From Wenzhouxiangella sp. AB-CW3 (lineage in GTDB: Bacteria; Pseudomonadota; Gammaproteobacteria; Xanthomonadales; Wenzhouxiangellaceae), in assembly GCF_014725735.1 (NCBI RefSeq), contig NZ_CP061368.1:1503225-1567224 (forward strand): DNA of 64,000 nt. Reading direction: 5' to 3'. The position numbers were made by a program, and so were the translations under genes. Of this stretch, positions 41,571-49,599 are shown piece after piece. The notes under the pieces are model-generated. The model was not told where the DNA came from, made no database searches, and was given only the letters and a program-made list of their open reading frames with translations. Numbering within the stretch: the stretch's first letter is position 1; every line of letters begins with the position of its first letter.

Positions 41571-43444
41571 TGGCCACAGCAGACATCAAGGCCTACCTGG
41601 CTACCCATGAGACAAAGCCTTTGCTTCGCTTCATCACTTGCGGTTCGGTGGATGATGGGAAGTCGACGATGATTGGGCGTTTGTTGCATGATTCCAAGCG
41701 TTTGTTTGATGATCAGCTTGCGGCGTTGCAGGCGGATAGTCGGAAGCATGGTACGCAGGGGGAGAAGATTGATTTTGCGTTGTTGGTCGATGGCTTGTCG
41801 GCTGAGCGGGAGCAGGGGATTACGATTGATGTGGCTTATCGGTTCTTTGATACCGACCGGGCCAAGTTCATTGTGGCCGATTGCCCGGGTCATGAGCAGT
41901 ACACGCGCAATATGGCGACCGGGGCGTCGACTGCGCGGTTGGCGGTGGTGCTGGTTGATGCCCGCAAGGGGGTGTTGACGCAGACGCGCCGGCATTCCTG
42001 GATCTGCCGCCTGATGGGAATTGACCGGGTGTTGCTGGCCATCAACAAGATGGATCTGGTCGACTACAGCCAGTCGGTGTATGAAGACATTGCCTCGGAG
42101 TATCGTGCGCTGGCCGGTGAGCTGGGGATTGATCAGGTCAGTTGCATTCCGATTTCGGCGCTGGAGGGCGATAACGTGAGTCGTCAATCGGATCGCATGC
42201 CCTGGTATGACGGCCCGGTGCTGCTCGATGCGCTGGAGCAGGCGGCTGAATCGGTTGATCAGGTCCGTGGCGAGGCGTTTCGCTTGCCGGTGCAGTGGGT
42301 TTGCCGCCCGAATCAGAACTTCCGCGGGTTTGCCGGTCAGTTGATTGGCGGGCCGGTGGCCGTGGGTGATGAGGTGACGGTGTTGCCTTCCGGCACGCGG
42401 TCGCGGGTGGCTTCGCTGCATGTGGGCCCGGATGAGGTCGAGCGGGCTGAGGCCGGGCAGGCGGTGGTGCTGGCGTTTGAAGACGAGGTCGATGTCAGTC
42501 GCGGTGATGTACTGGTGGCCGCCCATGCCCCGCTGGAGGTGGCCGATCAGTTCAGTGCCCACCTGTTGTGGATGGATGAGCATCCGTTGATGGCGCATCG
42601 TGCCTACCGGGTGCGTATCGGCACCGTGGAGTGCGGGGGGCAGGTCAGCGAGATCAAGCACCAGGTGGATGTAAACAGCCAGGAGCATATCGCCGCGCGC
42701 CAGCTTGAGCTCAATGCCGTGGCCCGGGTCGATCTGGATATTGACCGGCATGTGGCTTTTTCGCGTTATGAGGATGATCGCGAGCTGGGCAGTTTTGTGC
42801 TGATCGATCGCCAGACCAACGCCACGGTGGGTGCGGGGGTGATCGACTATGCGTTGCGCCGCGCGCAGAACGTGCACTGGCAATCGCTGGAGGTCGACAA
42901 GGCGGCGCGCTCGCGGATCAAGGCGCAGGAGCCGGTGTGCATCTGGCTGACCGGGCTTTCGGGTTCGGGCAAGTCGACGATTGCCAATGCGGTGGAGCGC
43001 AAGCTGCTGGCGCGTGGCCATCATACGTATCTGCTCGACGGCGACAATGTGCGCCATGGCCTGAACCGCGACCTCGGCTTTACCGAAGCCGACCGGGTGG
43101 AAAATATTCGTCGGGTGGGTGAAGTGGCCCGCTTGATGACCGATGCCGGCCTGATCGTGCTGGTGAGCTTCATTTCGCCTTTCCGGGCCGAGCGGCGCAT
43201 GGTGCGCGAGCGTTTCGACAAGGGTGAGTTCATCGAGGTGTTCGTGGATACGCCGCTGGAGGTGTGCGAAGAACGCGACGTAAAGGGTTTGTATGCCAAG
43301 GCGCGCGCCGGCGAGATTCCCAATTTCACGGGCATCAGTTCGCCTTATGAGGAGCCGGAGAATGCGGAGTTGGTGCTGGATACGGTGGGGCGTAGTGCGG
43401 ATGAGTTGGCTGATGAGGTGATTCGGCGGGCGTTGGGGGAGTAG
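41570..43444 (+). CDS. cysNC: Bifunctional sulfate adenylyltransferase subunit 1 / APS kinase
   Basis: The N-terminal ~430 residues are the CysN GTPase (G1 loop GSVDDGKS at 25-32, [28 protein letters not shown]) with EF-Tu-like beta-barrel domains. Residues ~450-624 are CysC APS kinase (P-loop GLSGSGKS at 462-469, [34 protein letters not shown]). With CysD it makes APS, and then PAPS, the sulfo donor for the five [20 protein letters not shown] genes in this window. The ATG at 41570 overlaps the last base of the preceding gene; GTG 41567 is an alternative. A CysNC fusion is a known variant (NodQ type). Confidence 0.96.
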   Translation: MATADIKAYLATHETKPLLRFITCGSVDDGKSTMIGRLLHDSKRLFDDQLAALQADSRKHGTQGEKIDFALLVDGLSAEREQGITIDVAYRFFDTDRAKFIVADCPGHEQYTRNMATGASTARLAVVLVDARKGVLTQTRRHSWICRLMGIDRVLLAINKMDLVDYSQSVYEDIASEYRALAGELGIDQVSCIPISALEGDNVSRQSDRMPWYDGPVLLDALEQAAESVDQVRGEAFRLPVQWVCRPNQNFRGFAGQLIGGPVAVGDEVTVLPSGTRSRVASLHVGPDEVERAEAGQAVVLAFEDEVDVSRGDVLVAAHAPLEVADQFSAHLLWMDEHPLMAHRAYRVRIGTVECGGQVSEIKHQVDVNSQEHIAARQLELNAVARVDLDIDRHVAFSRYEDDRELGSFVLIDRQTNATVGAGVIDYALRRAQNVHWQSLEVDKAARSRIKAQEPVCIWLTGLSGSGKSTIANAVERKLLARGHHTYLLDGDNVRHGLNRDLGFTEADRVENIRRVGEVARLMTDAGLIVLVSFISPFRAERRMVRERFDKGEFIEVFVDTPLEVCEERDVKGLYAKARAGEIPNFTGISSPYEEPENAELVLDTVGRSADELADEVIRRALGE

Positions 43445-43447
43445 AGG

Positions 43448-43565
43448 AAAGTGTTAAGTGTGAAGATCTGTAGGCCGGGGCTGCGTCCCCGGCTTTTCTC
43501 TGGGGCCGTGCGGGTTGCATGGTGCGAGGTCCCGGATAAATGCTGCGCATTTTCCGGGACGACGG
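43448..43565 (+). repeat. Heptamer remnant and two palindromic repeats after cysNC
   Basis: GTGTTAAGTGTGAAG just after the cysNC stop is a two-unit heptamer remnant. It is followed by a GTAG-headed palindrome (GTAGGCCGGGGCTGCGTCCC, 43470-43493) and a GAGGTCCCGG-family palindrome (43523-43565) with the same ATAAATGCTGCGCATTT centre as the one at 39718. Confidence 0.85.
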
Positions 43566-43731
43566 TGGGGGGGCACCGCGGGGCGCCGGTGGGGGCACCG
43601 CGGGGCGCCGGTGGGGGCAGCCTGGGGGTGCTGGTGGGGGCAGCCTGGGGGTGCTGGTGGGGGCAGCCTGGGGGTGCCGGTGGGGTGGGGTGACGTTCGA
43701 AGGGTGGGTAGACCGGGGCTGCGTCCCCGGT
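43564..43731 (+). repeat. G-rich tandem repeat and GTAG-headed palindrome
   Basis: Five units of about 22-23 bp of the type GGTGGGGGCACCGCGGGGCG or GGTGGGGGCAGCCTGGGGGT span 43564-43690. Runs of four to five G make quadruplex formation possible. A palindrome GTAGACCGGGGCTGCGTCCC follows at 43708-43731. No gene is present before 43778. Confidence 0.9.
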
Positions 43732-43777
43732 GATTTGGGGTGGTTGTTTCCTGGGGGTTTTCGGTTAGGATGGGGGG

Positions 43778-44863
43778 ATGGAGGGCGTTTCTGTTCAGGG
43801 TTTGCTGGCGATTGTCGCCGGGTTTGTGTTTGTTTCGATTTTGATTCCGATGCTTTGCCGGCCGGCGGAGCGTCTGGGGTTGCTGGACCTGCCCGACGAT
43901 CGCAAGCTGCATGGTGAGCCGGTGCCGATGATTGGCGGCATCGCGATGTTTATCGCGTTCTGTGCCGCGATTCTGATTGTCGATGATCCGCTGCGGCCCT
44001 ATGCCAGCCTGGTGATCGGGATGGGGGTGCTGCTGGCTACCGGTCTGGTCGACGATGCCCTGGATATCACGCCGGCTTCCAAGCTCATCATGCAACTGGT
44101 CGCCGCAACGCTGATGGTGGCGTGGGGCGAGGTGCAGATCCACTCTCTCGGTAATCTGCTGGGAGAGGGCGAGGTCGAGCTGGGTGAGTGGGCCATTCCG
44201 TTTACCGTCTTGTGCACGGTGTTCATGATCAACGCCATCAATATGGCCGACGGAACCGATGGGCTGGCCGGTGGCCTGGCGGTGCTGATTCTGGTGGCCC
44301 TGGCCCTGCTGGGCTGGATGAACGGCGCGCGCGAGGCCTTTGTCGTGTTGACCGCCGTGCTGGCTGCCGTCACCCTGGGTTTCCTGTTGTTCAACATGAG
44401 AACGCCCTGGCGCAGCAAGGCGAGCGTATTCATGGGCGATGCCGGTTCAATGATGCTGGGCTTCGCGATTGCCTGGCTGGCGGTGTTTGTCAGTCAGCGT
44501 GATGGTGCGACGGTGTACCCGGTTGCCATTGCCTGGCTGCTGGTGTTGCCGGTTACTGATCTGGTCTCCAGTTTCTTCCGCCGCCTGGTTCGTGGACAGA
44601 GCCCGTTTTCTGCCGACAGCGAACACCTGCACCATGCGTTGTTGCGCGCCGGGGTGCCGGTGGGCGGTATCGTGGCCGGCATGCTGACTCTGCAGGTGTT
44701 GTTTGCCGGGGTTGGCATTCTGGGTTGGTGGCAGGGTTGGTCTGAGCTTTGGCTGGCCGTTGGCGTGGGTGGCGTGTTTCTAGCCCATTACCTGCTGTCC
44801 ATGAGGGCCTGGACTTTGATGAAGTGGGTCAAGCGATGCGGCCCCGGAGGCGACCGGCAGTGA
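43778..44863 (+). CDS. WecA/MraY-type undecaprenyl-phosphate sugar-1-phosphate transferase
   Basis: This 361-aa integral membrane enzyme has about ten to eleven hydrophobic segments. It begins the lipid-linked glycan by moving a sugar-1-phosphate (typically GlcNAc-1-P) to undecaprenyl phosphate. Diagnostic sequences are LLDLPDDRKLHGEPVPMIGGIAMF, LVDDALDITPASKLI, the metal-binding NAINMADGTDGLAGGL and FMGDAGSMMLGF, and the C-terminal HLHHALLRAG (His-rich loop). All key acidic residues are present. It overlaps the following gene by 4 nt and could prime the glycan encoded upstream. Confidence 0.92.
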   Translation: MEGVSVQGLLAIVAGFVFVSILIPMLCRPAERLGLLDLPDDRKLHGEPVPMIGGIAMFIAFCAAILIVDDPLRPYASLVIGMGVLLATGLVDDALDITPASKLIMQLVAATLMVAWGEVQIHSLGNLLGEGEVELGEWAIPFTVLCTVFMINAINMADGTDGLAGGLAVLILVALALLGWMNGAREAFVVLTAVLAAVTLGFLLFNMRTPWRSKASVFMGDAGSMMLGFAIAWLAVFVSQRDGATVYPVAIAWLLVLPVTDLVSSFFRRLVRGQSPFSADSEHLHHALLRAGVPVGGIVAGMLTLQVLFAGVGILGWWQGWSELWLAVGVGGVFLAHYLLSMRAWTLMKWVKRCGPGGDRQ

Positions 44864-46284
44864 CTGGCAGCGGGGCGGTGACGTTCCTCATGCTGCTTGT
44901 GTATTTCCTGCTGCCGACGCTTCTTGGCACGGTACTGGCCTGGCGGCTCGTGCCGCTGTCGGGCCCCGGACGGTGGACATTGTGGTTGGGCCTGGGGCTG
45001 GCGTTCGGGATGGCGCTCGCTGCCGGCAGTATATGGCTGCTGGATCTTCTAGGCTGGCCGTTTGCAAGGACAGCGCTGGCCGGAATGCTGGCCATGTTGG
45101 GGCTGGCGGTCTTGCTGCTGGTGTACTTGAGCGTTCGTTTTCTGAGGGGAAAGGGCGCCTGGCCGGCGGCAACGGATGCCTCCAGCGCGCAAGCGGGCAA
45201 CCCGCCCTGGGCGCGATGGCTGGTCTGGGGCCTGGCGGTCCTGGTTGTGTTGCGCTTCATTTCCGTGCTGCCCGACGCCCTGATGCGTCCGGTGTTCCCG
45301 TGGGATGCCTGGAAGTTGTGGGCCTGGATTGCCCGGGTGTGGTTCGAGACTGGTGAGCTGGTATTGCTGCTGCCGCAATCGGACTGGTTGCATGCCGCGG
45401 GCGATGAGTATGTTCGCGATGGCGTGCATCACCCGACGTTTGTTCCCTTGCTGATGCTGTATCCGGCCGTGGTGGTCGGCGCGTGGGACGACAGTCTGAT
45501 CGGTGTTGCCTGGCTGGTTGCCGGGCTGTCGTCGGTGATGATCGTGCATGGTCTGCTGCGGCACCTGGGGGTGGCACAGTGGATTTCGTGGCTGGGTATC
45601 TATCTGCTGGTTTCGGCCCCACTTTTTGCCACGCATATTGCCCTTTTTGGATATGCCGACCTGTGGGTCATGCTGTATATGCTGGTTTTCGGGTTGGGGT
45701 TGATGCTGTGGGTGCGGCATCGTGGCTGGCAGTCGCTGCTGGTGATGCTGTTTGCCGGGGTGATGATGTCGTTGGCAAAGGATACGGGTGTGTACTGGGT
45801 GCCCGTCCTGCTGCTGGCCTGGCTGGCCACTCTGATGTCAAACAGGCAGCTCATTCTGGTTCTGGCGGTTGCCGGCGGGCTGGCCGGCTTGCTGTGGCTT
45901 GTCGGGGTTGACCCGCTGCTGTGGCTCAGCTCGGACCGCTATTCGCTTGAAGCCCGGATTTCGGCCGAGGGTGTGATGGGCATTGCCCACCACCTGTTCG
46001 TGCGCCAGGACTGGCACCTGGCCTGGTATCTGCTGCCGCTGGTGTTTGCTCTGGCCATCTGGCGCGCTGGTGCAGCGCCGGAGTTGCGGGGGTTGCTGGT
46101 CCTTTCCGTATTGGCCACGGCTTATGCTCTGGCCGGATTCGTGTTGACCCGGGCCGCCGTTTACGCCGCCGATGGCACCTTGTTCAGCCGCATCGTCCTG
46201 CAGCTCTATCCAGTGCTGGTGCTGCTGGGCGTTCTGGTGCTGTGGCAGTTCCTGCGCGATTGGCAGCCGGGTAGTCAGCCATGA
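44860..46284 (+). CDS. Polytopic membrane protein, PMT/ArnT-like glycosyltransferase candidate
   Basis: This ~474-aa protein has about 12 predicted membrane segments. Between helices it has a short loop region FPWDAWKLWAWIARVWFETGE and HHPTFVPLL that recalls GT39/GT83-type lipid-linked sugar transferases, in which a loop acidic residue acts in catalysis. I chose GTG 44860 (GTGA overlap with the upstream stop, GGAGG about 11 nt before); ATG 44836 is an alternative. A polymerase or ligase function is also possible. It is translationally coupled to both neighbours. Confidence 0.6.
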   Translation: MTGSGAVTFLMLLVYFLLPTLLGTVLAWRLVPLSGPGRWTLWLGLGLAFGMALAAGSIWLLDLLGWPFARTALAGMLAMLGLAVLLLVYLSVRFLRGKGAWPAATDASSAQAGNPPWARWLVWGLAVLVVLRFISVLPDALMRPVFPWDAWKLWAWIARVWFETGELVLLLPQSDWLHAAGDEYVRDGVHHPTFVPLLMLYPAVVVGAWDDSLIGVAWLVAGLSSVMIVHGLLRHLGVAQWISWLGIYLLVSAPLFATHIALFGYADLWVMLYMLVFGLGLMLWVRHRGWQSLLVMLFAGVMMSLAKDTGVYWVPVLLLAWLATLMSNRQLILVLAVAGGLAGLLWLVGVDPLLWLSSDRYSLEARISAEGVMGIAHHLFVRQDWHLAWYLLPLVFALAIWRAGAAPELRGLLVLSVLATAYALAGFVLTRAAVYAADGTLFSRIVLQLYPVLVLLGVLVLWQFLRDWQPGSQP

Positions 46285-47885
46285 TCCGCCTGCTGTCGTC
46301 CATGGTGGTCTCGGCGTTGTTGCTGTGGGGCGGCTTCAGCCTCTATGCGCTGACCGGTGACCGCTACCAGCAGGTCATTCCGGGTATTGAGCTGGAGCCG
46401 GATATTCTGGACTGGCAGGTGCTTATTGGCGATGGAGGACTGGATGCCGCAGGCTACTGGCTGGTCAGCGGCGAGGAGCGCACGCGCCTCTTGCGCCTTG
46501 GGATTCGGCTGCCGCAACCGCTGGTGGCCGAAAGCGTGGAGCGGGTCAATCTGCAGTTTGGTCCGGGCGCGCAGCACCGTCGGATGGATCTGGGTTGGAG
46601 CAGGGATGGGACCTTCACGACAACCCGGCAGGCTTCGATCGAGATGGTTGACGGCGTCAACGGAACGGTTCGTACCGACTGGTACCCGCGCTGGGAAGAC
46701 GAGATTCGCTACCTGTCGGTAGAGCTAGTTGGCGGAACGCGCGAGCCGCTGGTACTCAGGCGCGTCGAGCTGGTGCCGGCACGTCCGGACATCCTGGCAT
46801 TCCAGCGGCGTCTGTTTGGCGAGTGGTTTTCCTTTCCGCCCTGGACTCAGCGTAGCGCGCATTTCACCATGGTGGCCGCGCACGAGGAAGTACTGTCCCC
46901 ATCGCTGGCCGTTGCCGCGTGGCTGGGGCTGAGCCTGTTGCTGCTGGCAGCCTGGTCGAGGCTGCGAGGAAACAGAATGCATTGGCAATGGCCGGTTTTG
47001 CTGGTGCCATTGGCTGTCGGCTGGCTGGTGCTGGATCTGCGCTGGCAGGCCAATATGGTGGTGCGCGCCGTGGATGCTTTTGATTCTTTCGGCGGATTGT
47101 CGTGGCAGGAGAAGGGTTCGGACCATTTTGATGGTGAGTTGTTCGACTTCATGCGCGAACTCGAGAAGAGCCTGGGACAAGAGTCGCCTCGGGTCTTCGC
47201 GCTGGGTTTCGGCGAGTTCTGGCGACTAAGGGCGCGCTATCACGGTTTGCCCCTGTCGATTCGGACCACTGACCGGCCGCTGGAGAAAGCCTGGGTGAGC
47301 CATCTGGCCGGCGGCGACCTCTTGCTGGTGCTTGATGCCCCGCATGTGCGCGATGAGCAACTGCCAGGCAGCGATTCGCCTGAAGGCGACGCAGGACCGG
47401 GCGACATCGCCCTGAAGCGAGCTGCGGGCAAGGACGCCAGGGTCGAGTTGGTTGATGGCCGTGCGGTGCTGTCGCTTCCGGACGGCACCGGGGAGCTGTT
47501 GCGTACCCGATTCCCGTTGTCGGGTCGGCCCGCGGCGTATCGGGTACGGCTGGAGCTGGCCACTGCCGGTCAGCCGGCCGACCTGAGTGTTGCCGTTCGG
47601 CGCCGATATGCCGACGGCCCATGGATGACCACCAGCGAACGTCAGTTGCGGGTCGAAGCGTATGGTGGTGTTCGCGACCTGGTTTTTGCCGCAGAGCAGG
47701 GCGCGCTGTATGAATTGACGGTCAATGGTGTGCAAGGGGAGGGGTTGCAGGTTCGTTCGGCCGCTGTAGACCTGGTGGAGGAGCCGGGGTTGGTCTACTT
47801 GCAGTCATCGGGGCAGGATGGGCCGTTGCTGGTGGTGCGGCCGATCAAGCGCGGCGCAATCGGCACTGCCTACGAGATTCTCTAA
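46281..47885 (+). CDS. Membrane-anchored protein of unknown function, partner of the upstream membrane protein
   Basis: This 534-aa protein has an N-terminal hydrophobic segment (SSMVVSALLLWGGFSLYAL) and two further membrane helices near residues 210-260. A large region lies between them, and a beta-rich C-terminal half (~330-534) follows. I do not recognise a family. The ATGA overlap with the preceding gene indicates co-expression. A large periplasmic domain next to a PMT-like membrane protein would fit a role in sugar transfer or chain handling outside the membrane, which is inference. The 3' end and stop lie inside a 26-bp tandem duplication. Confidence 0.65.
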   Translation: MIRLLSSMVVSALLLWGGFSLYALTGDRYQQVIPGIELEPDILDWQVLIGDGGLDAAGYWLVSGEERTRLLRLGIRLPQPLVAESVERVNLQFGPGAQHRRMDLGWSRDGTFTTTRQASIEMVDGVNGTVRTDWYPRWEDEIRYLSVELVGGTREPLVLRRVELVPARPDILAFQRRLFGEWFSFPPWTQRSAHFTMVAAHEEVLSPSLAVAAWLGLSLLLLAAWSRLRGNRMHWQWPVLLVPLAVGWLVLDLRWQANMVVRAVDAFDSFGGLSWQEKGSDHFDGELFDFMRELEKSLGQESPRVFALGFGEFWRLRARYHGLPLSIRTTDRPLEKAWVSHLAGGDLLLVLDAPHVRDEQLPGSDSPEGDAGPGDIALKRAAGKDARVELVDGRAVLSLPDGTGELLRTRFPLSGRPAAYRVRLELATAGQPADLSVAVRRRYADGPWMTTSERQLRVEAYGGVRDLVFAAEQGALYELTVNGVQGEGLQVRSAAVDLVEEPGLVYLQSSGQDGPLLVVRPIKRGAIGTAYEIL

Positions 47886-47926
47886 TACAAGATGGTGCCC
47901 AGATTCTCTAATACAAGATGGTGCCC
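47875..47926 (+). repeat. 26-bp tandem direct repeat at a CDS end and tRNA 3' end
   Basis: AGATTCTCTAATACAAGATG plus GTGCCC is repeated exactly twice (47875-47900 and 47901-47926). The second copy includes the 3' CCA end and first acceptor bases of tRNA-Leu. The first includes the stop of the preceding gene. Confidence 0.97.
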
Positions 47927-48005
47927 AGGGGGAGACTCGAACTCCCACGTCCTAATGGACACTAGCACCTGAAGCTAGCGCGTCTACCAATTCCGCCACC
48001 TGGGC
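47919..48005 (-). tRNA. tRNA-Leu (anticodon CAG)
   Basis: On the reverse strand the sequence folds as a tRNA with a long variable arm: acceptor GCCCAGG paired with CCTGGGC, D-arm GGCGGAATTGGTAGACGCG, anticodon stem CTAGC / GCTAG with loop TTCAGGT (anticodon CAG), a long variable arm around TGTCCATTAGGACG, T-loop GTTCGAGTC and an encoded CCA. It reads CUG codons. Confidence 0.96.
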
Positions 48006-48058
48006 AGGTGTGGGCTGTTGCCCTTGCGGTTGTTGCATGTGTGGCCAACAAGCGGCGC

Positions 48059-48087
48059 ATTATAGACCAGCTTGCGGCTGTTGTCAG
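48059..48087 (-). promoter_or_regulatory. Promoter of tRNA-Leu
   Basis: On the reverse strand CTGACA (48087-48082) and TATAAT (48064-48059) are 17 bp apart. They lie about 50 bp upstream of the tRNA 5' end. Confidence 0.8.
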
Positions 48088-48093
48088 CACCCC

Positions 48094-48130
48094 GGAAAAA
48101 AACGGCCGGAGCGATGGGCTCCGGCCGTTT
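48094..48130 (-). terminator. Rho-independent terminator-like hairpin
   Basis: ACGGCCGGAGC and GCTCCGGCCGT form a strong stem around a short GATGG loop. The flanking run of seven A (48096-48102) gives a T-tract on the reverse strand. On the + strand only TTT follows. It would insulate the tRNA promoter from reverse-strand transcription. Confidence 0.7.
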
Positions 48131-48141
48131 GGTGTTAGGTG

Positions 48142-48206
48142 TGGCCGAGGCAAGGGGGGAACCTCGGCCACAATCCGGATGGGGAAGGGGGGAACCCCGC
48201 TCCGGA
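48142..48206 (+). other. Paired hairpins upstream of the acyl-CoA dehydrogenase gene
   Basis: TGGCCGAGG (48142-48150) pairs with CCTCGGCCA (48162-48170) around CAAGGGGGGAA. A second stem uses the ATCCGG...CCGGAT-like bases around GAAGGGGGGAACCCC. The shared AAGGGGGGAACC loop motif suggests two related elements. Function is unknown. Confidence 0.5.
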
Positions 48207-48376
48207 ATCTTCAATTTTACGGGGTGGCCGGGGCGTGTCAACCCCGATATTCAGGAACGTGAAGGGCGTCACAGTATTGGTTGGTCAGTCCGGCTGACGG
48301 GGGCTGACACCCCCTTTGCGGTTGCTGACGGTATAATCGCGGCAGCCCCAAAAACAACCCGAGGAAAGCGTTTCTC

Positions 48377-49540
48377 ATGGATTTCAAACTGACTGACGAG
48401 CAGCAGATGATTCAGGCTGCTGCCCGCGATTTTGCACGTGACGAGATTGCTCCCGTGGCATCGGAGTTCGATGCTTCCGGCGAGTTTCCCCTGACCACCA
48501 TTCAGCGAATGGGTGAGCTGGGCCTGATGGGTATAGAGGTGCCCGAGGAATACGGTGGTGCCGGTCTCGACACGATTGGCTATGCCCTGGCCATGATGGA
48601 GGTTTCGGCGGCCGATGCGGCGCATGGGACGATCATGTCGGTCAATAACTCCCTGTTTTGCAATGGTATTCTCAAGCATGGCACCGAGGAGCAAAAGCAG
48701 AAGTATGTGCGTGCGGTGGCCACCGGTGCCGAGATCGGTGCCTATGCGCTGACCGAGCCGCAGTCGGGTTCGGATGCGGCCAACATGAAGTCGCGGGCCG
48801 AGTTGAGCGAGGACGGCAAGCACTACGTGATCAACGCCCGCAAGTCGTGGATCACGTCCGGCCCGGTGGCGCGTTACCTGGTGCTGTTTGCCGTCACTGA
48901 CCCCGATGCCGGGGCCAAGGGTGTGACGGCTTTTCTGATTGACGCCGAGCGTGATGGGTTCCACCGTGGCAAGTCCGAGCCGAAGCTGGGCATCCGGGCC
49001 TCGGCGACCTGCGAGATCGAGCTGACCGATTATCATTGCCCGGTGGAGGACCGCCTGGGCGAGGAAGGACAGGGATTCAAGATTGCCATGGGCGTGCTGG
49101 ATGCCGGCCGCATCGGTATTGCCGCCCAGGCCGTGGGGATTGCCCAGGCGGCCTACGAGGCCAGTGTGGACTATGCCCGCGAGCGCAAGGCGTTTGGCAA
49201 GGAGATCGGCACTTTCCAGATGATCCAGGCCAAGCTGGCCGATATGCGAACCCGGTTGGAGGCGGCCCGGCTGCTGACACTTCGCGCGGCCTGGGCCAAG
49301 ATGGAGGCGACGGCCACCGGTGCGCGCTTTACCCAGGAGGGTTCCATGGCCAAGCTGTTTTCCTCCGAGGCGGCGATGTGGATTGCGCACCAGGCGGTGC
49401 AGATTCATGGCGGCATGGGTTACAGCAAGGAGATGCCGGTCGAGCGTTATTTCCGCGATGCCAAGATCACCGAGATCTACGAGGGGACCAGCGAAATTCA
49501 GCGCATGGTCATTGCCCGTACCGAAACCGGCTTGCGCTAG
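48377..49540 (+). CDS. Acyl-CoA dehydrogenase
   Basis: This 387-aa FAD enzyme oxidises acyl-CoA to enoyl-CoA and passes electrons to ETF. The layout is canonical: N-terminal helical domain, YALTEPQSGSDAANMKSRAEL (FAD and substrate contacts), the RIGIAAQAVGIAQAAYEASVDYA helical domain, QIHGGMGYSKEMPVERYFRDAKI and the end EIYEGTSEIQRMVIAR, whose Glu is the usual catalytic base of short-chain (butyryl/isovaleryl-like) enzymes. GAGGAA precedes the ATG. The exact chain-length preference cannot be told. Confidence 0.95.
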   Translation: MDFKLTDEQQMIQAAARDFARDEIAPVASEFDASGEFPLTTIQRMGELGLMGIEVPEEYGGAGLDTIGYALAMMEVSAADAAHGTIMSVNNSLFCNGILKHGTEEQKQKYVRAVATGAEIGAYALTEPQSGSDAANMKSRAELSEDGKHYVINARKSWITSGPVARYLVLFAVTDPDAGAKGVTAFLIDAERDGFHRGKSEPKLGIRASATCEIELTDYHCPVEDRLGEEGQGFKIAMGVLDAGRIGIAAQAVGIAQAAYEASVDYARERKAFGKEIGTFQMIQAKLADMRTRLEAARLLTLRAAWAKMEATATGARFTQEGSMAKLFSSEAAMWIAHQAVQIHGGMGYSKEMPVERYFRDAKITEIYEGTSEIQRMVIARTETGLR

Positions 49541-49599
49541 TAGGTCGTTCCTTTCGTCGGGTGCTGCATCAGGGCCGGATTGGCCGGAGTTGAGGTGAG

